Below are positions 1-6,549 of a stretch of DNA of 6,724 nucleotides, piece by piece; position 1 is the first letter of the stretch, and every line of letters starts with the position of its first letter. Position numbers and translations under genes: made by a program. The stretch is from NCBI GenBank assembly GCA_028274885.1, contig JAQCMX010000164.1, forward strand, positions 1 through 6,724. Reading direction: 5' to 3'. The DNA is from Haloarculaceae archaeon (GTDB lineage Archaea; Halobacteriota; Halobacteria; Halobacteriales; Haloarculaceae). Under the pieces are notes generated by a model that saw only the letters and a list, made by a program, of their open reading frames with translations, did no database searches and was not told the origin of the DNA.

Positions 1-1124
1 GTCTCCTGTTGCTCTGCGAGTAGCGTGTGCTGTTTTTTTACAACATCGGTCAGTGCGGCCAGTTGCGCCTCGATCGCCTCGACGTCCGCCGGGTCGACGT
101 GTCGCTGATTCCCGCCTGTTTTATCTCCAACGCCCCCATCCTTTGTTGCCCCCTCCGGCCATTCATTCGGCGTCTCCGTGCCCGTATCAGGTGCTGTCGT
201 ATCCGCGCTGTCCCCAGTGTGGCGTTCCCGCTTGGCTTCTTGGGTGTCCGGCATCCGTTCTGTCACGGCTGACGATCCCGCTGATCCGTCGGTGCTCGCA
301 TCCGCGTCCGTGTGGCTTGTCGCCTTTGTCCCGGCGGTTTCGACGAGGTCGATACCGGTTTCCGTTTCCCTTTCTCCGCCGTTTTCTTCGGGGCTTTGCT
401 CCTCATTTTCGCCTGTCCCCACCAGCGGTGTGATGCTGTCGTCGAGTTCGAAATCTCCGCCCCCGGAGTTTTTGTCTGCCCCCCCGCTCGGCCCAAGACG
501 GTCGTTCAGCGCGTCGAGTGACTCCACACCGTGGTGGGCGAACATCGCCTCCTGCAGTGTTTCTCTCAGGACCGGCGCTTGATCGTTCGGTGTTTTGATT
601 CGCTGCTGGCCGGTCGCCGTCGAGATCACGATCTGTGTCGCGACGCTCCCGTCCTCGAAGGACAGGCCGGTCACGTCCTCGTAGCGAAACTCCTCGTAGT
701 CGGGATCCCAGACGTACGACCCGACGTGTTTGACGAGGCGTTCGTCGGTCACCACAACGCTCAATTCGCTAAACCGGAAAGTACCCCGGATCTCCTCGTC
801 GACCTCCACGACGCCCGCGGCCCGCAGCACACTCCCGAGCAGGCGCTCCAGGACCGCCCCCCCTCGGTCACGGGGAACGCTGAAACTCTCCACCCGATCG
901 AGGTATTCGAGGGTGAATGCGGTTTTGCGTCGACCCGTGGAGACGCCGAGTCGCTCCAGGTCGTGTTCGTAGATCTCGACCGATTCGTCGCTGAAAAGCC
1001 CCTCGCCACTGTAGCGTAACGTCCGTGTCGGGGTGAAACAGAGCAGATCCTCGTCGCCGAGGGCGATCGCAGATTCGATCTCTTCGCCTCCGAGGCGCTG
1101 TCTGATCGCCGTCGGAATCTCCAT
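1..1124 (-). CDS. Haloarchaeal DUF7115-like protein, two PH-like domains plus acidic linker and coiled coil; 3' end outside the window
   Basis: An open frame starts at the ATG at 1124 and runs 374 codons with no stop before the left edge, so the C-terminus is missing. Function is unknown. Residues 1-210 look globular. Residues 27-105 and 121-200 appear to be a duplicated unit: each begins with a hydrophobic strand and a T-x(2-3)-R-x-L turn (TPTRTL; TDERLV), has an aromatic-acidic middle strand (IYEHDLERLG; FRYEDVTGLS), and ends with a proline turn and an amphipathic helix closing on GV. That pattern suggests tandem PH-like domains. Residues 211-342 are low-complexity, rich in Gly, Thr, Asp and Glu, and probably disordered. 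Residues 343-374 (heptad-like, e.g. VEAIEAQLAALTDVVKKQ) begin a coiled coil. No signal peptide or membrane segment is visible. From memory the N-terminal half resembles haloarchaeal DUF7115 proteins; I could not check this. The start is favoured by a TATA box 24-31 bases upstream. The coding frame itself is near certain; the family name is not. Confidence 0.9.
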   Translation of the reverse strand, partial: MEIPTAIRQRLGGEEIESAIALGDEDLLCFTPTRTLRYSGEGLFSDESVEIYEHDLERLGVSTGRRKTAFTLEYLDRVESFSVPRDRGGAVLERLLGSVLRAAGVVEVDEEIRGTFRFSELSVVVTDERLVKHVGSYVWDPDYEEFRYEDVTGLSFEDGSVATQIVISTATGQQRIKTPNDQAPVLRETLQEAMFAHHGVESLDALNDRLGPSGGADKNSGGGDFELDDSITPLVGTGENEEQSPEENGGERETETGIDLVETAGTKATSHTDADASTDGSAGSSAVTERMPDTQEAKRERHTGDSADTTAPDTGTETPNEWPEGATKDGGVGDKTGGNQRHVDPADVEAIEAQLAALTDVVKKQHTLLAEQQE

Positions 1125-1147
1125 GCATCAGTTGTCCCACCGTGCCG

Positions 1148-1155
1148 ATATAAAT
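1148..1155 (-). promoter_or_regulatory. TATA box for a leaderless transcript of the left-edge gene
   Basis: On the minus strand the octamer ATTTATAT lies 24-31 bases upstream of the ATG at 1124. It is the most A/T-rich spot in an otherwise GC-rich 61-base gap and fits the archaeal TATA consensus. Archaeal transcription usually starts about 22-27 bases downstream of the box, which here falls on or within a few bases of the start codon. That predicts a leaderless mRNA, common in haloarchaea, and agrees with the absence of a Shine-Dalgarno sequence. The upstream element next to it is not a good match to the purine-rich BRE. Confidence 0.65.
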
Positions 1156-1180
1156 CCGTGGGTCGGGGAATCCGTGTCGG
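1153..1180. repeat. Tandem 12-14 base direct repeat abutting the TATA box
   Basis: On the plus strand AATCCGTGGGTCGG (1153-1166) is followed after two bases by AATCCGTGTCGG (1169-1180). The second copy equals the first minus two G residues, giving 12 matched positions at a 16-base offset. The pair occupies the purL to left-edge-gene gap and overlaps the upstream edge of the TATA box at 1148-1155, where an archaeal regulator could block or recruit TBP/TFB. It could also be a chance duplication; no known operator was recognised. Confidence 0.5.
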
Positions 1181-1185
1181 CCCCG

Positions 1186-3351
1186 TCACTCGAACGTGTC
1201 TTCGATCACCGACCGGTAGTCGGTAATCGTCGTCGCGTCGAGGTCTGGGATCTCCGTTTTGGCGGCTACGGAGAGGGTTCCAGATTGGTCGGTCTCACCG
1301 AGTCGGTGGACCGGCGCCAGGCCGTCGAACGCCTCCCGGACCCGCGCCGGGGCGGTCGTCTCCAGTACCACCCGACCTGGCTGTTCGTGGAACAGCCACT
1401 CTGTCACGGATCCGCGTTTGTTGCCCTGTGGCTCTATCCATATCTTTGCGCCCACCGTTTCGGTGAGCATCTCCGCAAGGGTGACCGCGAGTCCGCCGTG
1501 ACTCACGTCGTGGGTCGTGCGCGTCGAGTCGAAATCGGCCACCGCTGCGATCGTTTCGACGAGCGTATCCGGTTCGTCTGGCAACACCGGGAACCGGTCG
1601 CTCCCGCCGAACTGCGCGAGATACTCCGAACCGCCAAGGCGTGGCTCTGTCTCGCCGGCGAGCGCCAGGTCACCGACAAGCAGGAGTGTTCCATCGCCCG
1701 TCAGCGAGAGCGTCGGGGCGTCGTACCCCTGTTTTGTTCCCACGAGGGCAACTGTTGGTGTCGGCGGTATCGGTCCGACCGGCGAGTCGTTGTATAGCGA
1801 GACGTTACCACCAACCACCGGTGTCTCGAGGGCTTTACACATATCTGCGAGGCCGTCCACCACGTTCGCAAAGCCCCCATAGACATCCGGCTTCTCGGGG
1901 TTCCCACCGTTGAGACAGTCCACGGCGGCAAGCGGTGTGGCCCCTTTCGCCGCGAGATTGGTAGCGTTCTCGAGGGCTACGGCTCTGGCACCGTCGTACG
2001 GTGCCGCGTCGGTCCAGTTCGGATCCGCGCCGGCCGAAAACGCCAGTCCCACGCCGGCCTCGCGCACCGCAAGGAGTGTGGCGTCGTCGCCGGGACCGAC
2101 GGCGGTCCGGACCTGGACCTCGTGGTCGTACTGACGGTAGACCCACCGCTTCGAGGCAGTGTTCGGACTGGCGAGGACGGTTTCAAACGCCACACCCGGA
2201 TCGATCTCCGGAAGATCACGCCCGGCGGTCTCCGGTTCGGCCGTCCGGAGGTCGTTCATCGGTGCACCCTCGCCCAGAGACTCGGCGTCTGCGTCGACTA
2301 CCTTATCACCCTCGAAGGTACAAACGTAGTTCCCCTCAGTTATTTCACCGACCACCGACGCACCGAGATCGTACCGGTCGGCGACCTCCCCGACGCGGTC
2401 GACGTTTTCGGGGGTCACCTCGTAACACATCCGCTCCTGGGACTCCGAGAGGAGTATCTCCAGAGCGTTCATCCCCGGTTCGCGCTGGTGGACGTGATCC
2501 AGTTCGATCCGTGCGCCGAGTCCGCCTTTCGCGACCAGTTCGCTGCTTGCCCCCCCGAGTCCAGCAGCGCCCAGATCGCGGGCCGACTCGATCAGTTCCT
2601 CGTCGAGCAACTGCCCGTTTGCCTCGATGAGCAACTTCTCCGTGTACGGGTCTCCAACCTGTACCGCGGGTCGGTCCTCCGTCTGTGCGTCCTCCGAGAG
2701 GTCCTCGCTGGCGAACGAGGCCCCGCCCAGTCCGTCCCGGCCGGTTGCGTTGCCCACGAGGACCAGTTTGTTACCCGACCGCTTGGCCTCGGCCGTCACC
2801 AGTCTGTCGGGATCCTCGATGAGGCCGATACAGGCGACGTTGACCAGCGGATTGCCCTCGTAGTCGTCGTGGAAGGCGACGCTCCCAGTCACAGTCGGGA
2901 CACCGATGCAGTTCCCGTAATGGCTGATCCCCTCGACTACCCCCTCGAAGAGATACCGCGCGTGTTCGCGCTCGAACTCATCAAAGTACAGCGAGTCGGC
3001 GAGTGCAATTGGTGTGGCACCCATCGAGAGGGTGTCCCGGACGATCCCGCCGACCCCGGTTGCTGCCCCGTCGAACGGATCCACGTAGGACGGGTGGTTG
3101 TGGCTCTCGATCCCCAGCGTGAGATAGACCGTCTCGTCGTCTGCCGTCGGCAGCGCCACGACCGCAGCGTCGTCGCCCGGGCCGACAACGACCCGCTCGC
3201 CGTCCGAGTCGAAGGCTCCGAGCAGCGGCCGTGAGGAACGGTAGGCACAGTGTTCGCTCCAGAGGTTCTCGAACAGAGCCGCCTCTGCGGGCGTTGGCTC
3301 GCGGCCCAGTTTCTCGACGACCAGTTTCCGGTCCGGATCAGATAGGGGCAT
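1186..3351 (-). CDS. purL: Phosphoribosylformylglycinamidine synthase, subunit PurL
   Basis: This is the ATP-dependent synthetase subunit of FGAM synthase (EC 6.3.5.3), which converts FGAR to FGAM in cytoplasmic de novo purine synthesis. At 721 residues it is the short form that lacks a glutaminase domain and works with separate PurS and PurQ, neither of which is here. Visible motifs are WSEHC (31-35), IESHNHPSYVDPFDGAATG (81-99), TGVGGIVRD (98-106), SHYGNCIGVPTVTG (143-156), GRDGLGGASFAS (204-215), SESQERM (302-308), NGGNPEKP (481-488), TPVVGGNVSLYN (510-521) and DVSHGGLA (615-622). The two halves repeat the AIR-synthase/PurM-like fold, as expected. I chose the ATG at 3351; an in-frame TTG lies one codon upstream (3352-3354) but offers no advantage. 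It lies 69 bases downstream of glmS. No convincing TATA box or strong ribosome site is visible in that gap, so it may be co-transcribed with glmS. Confidence 0.97.
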   Translation of the reverse strand: MPLSDPDRKLVVEKLGREPTPAEAALFENLWSEHCAYRSSRPLLGAFDSDGERVVVGPGDDAAVVALPTADDETVYLTLGIESHNHPSYVDPFDGAATGVGGIVRDTLSMGATPIALADSLYFDEFEREHARYLFEGVVEGISHYGNCIGVPTVTGSVAFHDDYEGNPLVNVACIGLIEDPDRLVTAEAKRSGNKLVLVGNATGRDGLGGASFASEDLSEDAQTEDRPAVQVGDPYTEKLLIEANGQLLDEELIESARDLGAAGLGGASSELVAKGGLGARIELDHVHQREPGMNALEILLSESQERMCYEVTPENVDRVGEVADRYDLGASVVGEITEGNYVCTFEGDKVVDADAESLGEGAPMNDLRTAEPETAGRDLPEIDPGVAFETVLASPNTASKRWVYRQYDHEVQVRTAVGPGDDATLLAVREAGVGLAFSAGADPNWTDAAPYDGARAVALENATNLAAKGATPLAAVDCLNGGNPEKPDVYGGFANVVDGLADMCKALETPVVGGNVSLYNDSPVGPIPPTPTVALVGTKQGYDAPTLSLTGDGTLLLVGDLALAGETEPRLGGSEYLAQFGGSDRFPVLPDEPDTLVETIAAVADFDSTRTTHDVSHGGLAVTLAEMLTETVGAKIWIEPQGNKRGSVTEWLFHEQPGRVVLETTAPARVREAFDGLAPVHRLGETDQSGTLSVAAKTEIPDLDATTITDYRSVIEDTFE

Positions 3352-3400
3352 CAAAAATCCCTTGCTGTAGGCCGGCTAAGTCGTTTTCTATCCCGTATCT

Positions 3401-3417
3401 GGGTCCTAAAAGGGCCC
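3401..3417 (-). terminator. Possible weak terminator after glmS
   Basis: Three bases past the glmS stop codon, the minus strand reads GGGCCCTTTTAGGACCC. It can fold as a short stem with one bulged A, with TTTT in the loop region (3408-3411). Archaeal RNA polymerase terminates mainly at U-runs, and this is one of only two T-runs of four or more in the gaps between complete genes; the other (T5, 3353-3357) abuts the purL start. Four T residues is a weak signal, so read-through into purL is quite possible. Confidence 0.22.
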
Positions 3418-3420
3418 TCG

Positions 3421-5211
3421 TTACTCCACCGTCACGCTTTTTGCGAGGTTTCTCGGCTTGTCGATCGAGCGGTCGAGCCGGTTTGCGATGTGGTAGGCGA
3501 CCAGCTGGAGCTGGACGTTCGCGAGAACCGCCCCGGACCGCGGATGGGTATCCGGAATCTCCAGTACGTGGTCGGCGTACATCGCCACGTCGCTCTTTTT
3601 GTCCGTGACAGCGACGACCGGTGCGTTCCGTGCCTCTACCTCCTTGACGTTGCCCACTGTCTTTTTTGCTGCCTCGTCGTCCCCGGTCACGAGGGCAAAC
3701 ACCGGCGTATCTTCCTGGACCAGGGCGAGCGGGCCGTGTTTGAGTTCCCCTGCCGCGAACCCCTCGGCGTGCTTGTAGCTGATCTCTTTCAGTTTCAGTG
3801 CCCCCTCCAGTGCAACCGGATACTGGATCCCCCGACCGATGAAAAAGTACGCCCCCGCATCGTGGTAGGTCGCGGCAATCTCCTCGGCTGTGGAGTCGTC
3901 GAGGACCGACTGAACGTCCCCTGGCAGGTCCCGGAGGGCCGGAACGATCTCCCGGCGGCGTGTCTCCCCTTCTCCTGTTGCAAGTGACAGGAGGTTCACC
4001 GCCACGAGCTGTCCCGCGAAGGTCTTCGTCGCTGCGACGCCGATTTCCGGCCCCGACCGGATGTACATGGTGTGGTCTGTCTCTCTGTCAGCGGTCGAAC
4101 CGACAGTATTTGTTACGGCCAGCGTCCGGGCTCCCCGACGGTCAGCCTCCCGGAGGGCGCTGAGTGTGTCGGCTGTCTCCCCGCTCTGTGTGATCCCGAC
4201 GACCAGTGCCTCACCAATCGGCGGGACTGCGGTGGCGTACTCGCTTGCCAGGTACGCCTGTGCCGGGATGCCCGCTGACTCGAACAGCAACGCGGCGTAG
4301 TAGGCCGCGTGATAGGACGTTCCACAGGCCACGAACTGGACTGCCGACGGCCGAAGCTCGCCGATGTCACCCAGATCGACCGTTCCTCCGAGTTCGTCTA
4401 CCCGCCCGCTGAGACACTGCCGCAGCGCTCGCGGCTGTTCGTGGATCTCCTTTAACATGAAGTGGTCGTACCCACTTTTTCCGGTCTCCTCTGGATCCCA
4501 CTCGACACGGCTGACGGTTTTCTCGACCCTGGTTCCATCACCCGTTGTCACCTCTAGCCCACCGTCGACTCGTGCGATCTCGCCGTCCTCGAGATAGATC
4601 ACACGGTCGGTGAAGTCCCGAAACGCCGGCACGTCACTCGCAAGAAAGATCGCCTCCTCGTCGAGTCCGATCACGAGCGGGGAATCGTTTCGCGCCCCGA
4701 GCAACAGTTCCGTGCCCGCGAACACAGCCACGATAGCGTAACTGCCCTCTATCCGTTCGATTGCACTTCTGAACGCCGTCTCCGGGTCCGTCGCCGAGTC
4801 GCGTTCGTCTTCGATGAGATGTGGGATGACCTCCGTGTCGGTATCGCTGGTGAAGGTGTGACCGGCAGCGACCAGTTCGTCCCGCAGCGACCGATAGTTC
4901 TCGATTATCCCGTTGTGGACGACGGCGACCTCGCCCGCACAGTCTAAATGTGGGTGTGCGTTCTCGTCGGTCGGCGGTCCGTGGGTGCTCCAGCGGGTAT
5001 GGCCGATGCCGAGTGGACCTGCGATGTCACGCTCTGTCAGGACCTTCTTGAATGCCCCGATCTTTCCGCTCGATCTGCAGACCGACAGTTCCGCTCCGCC
5101 GAGCGCGACCCCGGCGGAGTCGTAGCCCCGGTATTCGAGTTTCTCCAGCCCGTGGACCAGCGTCCCCAGCGTGTCTTTGCCACGACCCACACACCCGATG
5201 ATCCCACACAT
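3421..5211 (-). CDS. glmS: Glutamine:fructose-6-phosphate aminotransferase (isomerizing)
   Basis: GlmS (EC 2.6.1.16) takes ammonia from glutamine and converts fructose-6-phosphate to glucosamine-6-phosphate, the committed step to amino-sugar nucleotides. It is 596 residues, close to the usual 600-610. The N-terminal class II glutaminase domain (1-240) has the nucleophile Cys2 after Met removal, EYRGYDSAG (26-34), GHTRWSTHG (70-78), the oxyanion Asn100-Gly101 and SDTDTEVIPHL (122-132). Two SIS domains follow: the first has ACGTSYHAA (295-303) and TQSGETADTL (341-350); the second carries LEGALKLKEISYKHAE (468-483) and GELKHGPLALV (488-498). By alignment with E. coli GlmS the isomerase residues are Glu469, Lys473, Glu476, His492 and Lys591, and the conserved tail DKPRNLAKSVTVE is intact. 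It should be fully active. It starts 59 bases after the nucleotidyltransferase stop with no T-run between, so the two probably share a transcript. No glmS ribozyme can fit upstream. Confidence 0.98.
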   Translation of the reverse strand: MCGIIGCVGRGKDTLGTLVHGLEKLEYRGYDSAGVALGGAELSVCRSSGKIGAFKKVLTERDIAGPLGIGHTRWSTHGPPTDENAHPHLDCAGEVAVVHNGIIENYRSLRDELVAAGHTFTSDTDTEVIPHLIEDERDSATDPETAFRSAIERIEGSYAIVAVFAGTELLLGARNDSPLVIGLDEEAIFLASDVPAFRDFTDRVIYLEDGEIARVDGGLEVTTGDGTRVEKTVSRVEWDPEETGKSGYDHFMLKEIHEQPRALRQCLSGRVDELGGTVDLGDIGELRPSAVQFVACGTSYHAAYYAALLFESAGIPAQAYLASEYATAVPPIGEALVVGITQSGETADTLSALREADRRGARTLAVTNTVGSTADRETDHTMYIRSGPEIGVAATKTFAGQLVAVNLLSLATGEGETRRREIVPALRDLPGDVQSVLDDSTAEEIAATYHDAGAYFFIGRGIQYPVALEGALKLKEISYKHAEGFAAGELKHGPLALVQEDTPVFALVTGDDEAAKKTVGNVKEVEARNAPVVAVTDKKSDVAMYADHVLEIPDTHPRSGAVLANVQLQLVAYHIANRLDRSIDKPRNLAKSVTVE

Positions 5212-5221
5212 CCTTTAGCCC

Positions 5222-5226
5222 CCTCC
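5222..5226 (-). promoter_or_regulatory. Possible Shine-Dalgarno site for glmS
   Basis: GGAGG sits inside a G-rich tract (GGGGGAGGGGG, 5219-5229) on the minus strand, with 10 bases between it and the glmS ATG at 5211. It matches the anti-Shine-Dalgarno end of archaeal 16S rRNA. The spacing is slightly long. It fits translation of glmS from inside a polycistronic mRNA rather than from a leaderless one. Confidence 0.4.
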
Positions 5227-5270
5227 CCCGCTTTTTTTCCATCTCGGAGGGCTGGTTCCAGGGACAGATG

Positions 5271-6464
5271 TCATCGCACCACCTCCGCGTCGTCGGGTAC
5301 GTGGCCACTGACGTGGGCGTTGGGACCGATCGAGGCGTCGGTTCCAACGAGTGTACCGGGGGCAAAGCTGACCGCACCACCCGCCTCGACCCGGTCCCCG
5401 AGGACAGCACCGAGTCGCTGGCCCTCGAACACCTCATGGCCGACACGGACGTCGGCAGGGCCACCCGGAATGGTCGTGTCGACGCCCAGTGTCGCGTGCT
5501 GACCGAGCACAGCGTCCACGACCGTCGCGCCGTGGCCGACCCGACTGCCCGTCCCGAGGACCGCTCGCTCGATAGTCGCGTTTGCCCCGACAGTGCCGTT
5601 CTGGCCGAGCGCAACGTTGGGGCCGACCACGCTTCCCGGCCCGATTTCACTGTCTGCACTCACCACCGCCGGCGGCCGAAGCGCCGCATCGTCGCTGACG
5701 AGTGCGTCCCCGTGGACCCAGAGACCAGTCTGTCGCTTCCGTTCGGCGATCCGGCCACGAACCAGGACCTCGGTCGCCATTTCCAGCAGATCCCACGGGT
5801 AGGTCGCATCGACCCAGAGACCGTCGGTTCGCACGCCCCGCACGCGCTTTGCTTCGAGCATCCGGCTGATTGTCTCCGGGAGCGCCAGTTCCCCTGCCTC
5901 GCGCGGGGTGTTCTCGATCCGCTCGAAGATCGACCGGTCGAACGCGTAGATACCCGCGTTGATGAGCCGGTAGTTGCCGGTCCGGGGTTTCTCGACCAGT
6001 TCCACGATGTCGCGGTCTTCCAGTCTGACCGCTCCGTACTCGCCGGCGTCGTCGCGCTCGACGACCGCCACGGCGGCGTCCGCGGTGTCGCGCTCGAACG
6101 TCTCTGCGACCGCCGAGACCGCGTCCGCCTCGATAAGTCGGTCCCCGTTGACCACGATTGTCCGGTTTTCGACGGCAGATTCGGCCTGCAGGAGTGCGTG
6201 CCCGCTCCCGAGTTGTTTCTCCTGTCTGATATACCTCACCGGGACGTCACGGTACGACGGGCCCACGTGTTCCTGGACACGTCTGCGTCGATATCCGACG
6301 ACGAGAACAAGTCGCTCCACGCCAGCGTCAACCAGCGCGTCGAGAACATGTTCGAGAATTGGGCGGTTCGCGGCGGGCAACATCGGTTTTGGGCGGTAGC
6401 TCGTCAGGGGCTGGAGGCGGGTCCCCTCGCCGGCCGCCAGTACGACCGCTGTCCGAATGTGCAT
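5271..6464 (-). CDS. GlmU-like sugar-1-phosphate nucleotidyltransferase with divergent C-terminal beta-helix
   Basis: The 397-residue protein has the archaeal GlmU layout: a Rossmann-like nucleotidyltransferase (1-245) and a left-handed parallel beta-helix of hexapeptide repeats (about 250-397). It would transfer a nucleotide from NTP to a sugar-1-phosphate, most likely making UDP-GlcNAc or a related sugar nucleotide in the cytoplasm. Supporting motifs are LAAGEGTRLQPLT (9-21) with RPKPMLP (24-30), LGSGHAL (85-91), VNGD (105-108), GEYGAV (141-146), VEKP (157-160), INAGIYAFD (168-176) and WVDATYPWDLL (217-227), so the catalytic metal-binding Asp residues (108, 219) are present. The helix lacks the archaeal GlmU acetyltransferase signatures (GAGT, AN-x-R, RRK, TGIN), so acetyltransferase activity is doubtful. 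I chose the ATG at 6464 because the family begins directly with a few residues then VVLAAGEGTR; the frame extends 32 codons upstream to 6560, but that extension looks non-native. It precedes glmS by 59 bases, which supports an amino-sugar role. Confidence 0.93.
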   Translation of the reverse strand: MHIRTAVVLAAGEGTRLQPLTSYRPKPMLPAANRPILEHVLDALVDAGVERLVLVVGYRRRRVQEHVGPSYRDVPVRYIRQEKQLGSGHALLQAESAVENRTIVVNGDRLIEADAVSAVAETFERDTADAAVAVVERDDAGEYGAVRLEDRDIVELVEKPRTGNYRLINAGIYAFDRSIFERIENTPREAGELALPETISRMLEAKRVRGVRTDGLWVDATYPWDLLEMATEVLVRGRIAERKRQTGLWVHGDALVSDDAALRPPAVVSADSEIGPGSVVGPNVALGQNGTVGANATIERAVLGTGSRVGHGATVVDAVLGQHATLGVDTTIPGGPADVRVGHEVFEGQRLGAVLGDRVEAGGAVSFAPGTLVGTDASIGPNAHVSGHVPDDAEVVR

Positions 6465-6488
6465 ACTTCTGACGTAGCCGTCACAGGG

Positions 6489-6494
6489 TTTCAA
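6489..6494 (-). promoter_or_regulatory. Weak candidate TATA element for the nucleotidyltransferase gene
   Basis: TTGAAA on the minus strand lies 25-30 bases upstream of the ATG at 6464, the distance expected for a leaderless haloarchaeal transcript, and no ribosome site is visible before that ATG. The hexamer is a poor match to the TATA consensus. Transcription from the upstream membrane gene remains equally likely. Confidence 0.22.
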
Positions 6495-6549
6495 CGTTCC
6501 GGGCTTGGCAGTCATTGCGCACGGTCCGAGACGGTGGAGTCTGTGTTCG

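Noticed and set aside
1033..1797. A 254-codon plus-strand frame spanning the purL 3' end and the promoter gap
   Set aside because: It runs antisense through the end of purL, the TATA box and the start of the left-edge gene; no ribosome site or motif supports it.
2122..3234. A 370-codon plus-strand frame opposite purL
   Set aside because: It lies wholly inside purL antisense and has no domain motif; it is explained by codon bias of the real gene.
3352..3354. TTG codon immediately upstream as the purL start
   Set aside because: It would add only one residue, and the adjacent ATG at 3351 is the normal initiator.
5232..5238. The T7 run on the plus strand in the gap before glmS, as a terminator
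   Set aside because: The flanking genes are read from the minus strand, where this run is A7, so it cannot act as a U-run for them; no plus-strand gene ends here.
5212..5270. A glmS ribozyme or other riboswitch upstream of glmS
   Set aside because: The gap is 59 bases, too short for the ribozyme, and shows no conserved core; the element is known from Gram-positive bacteria.
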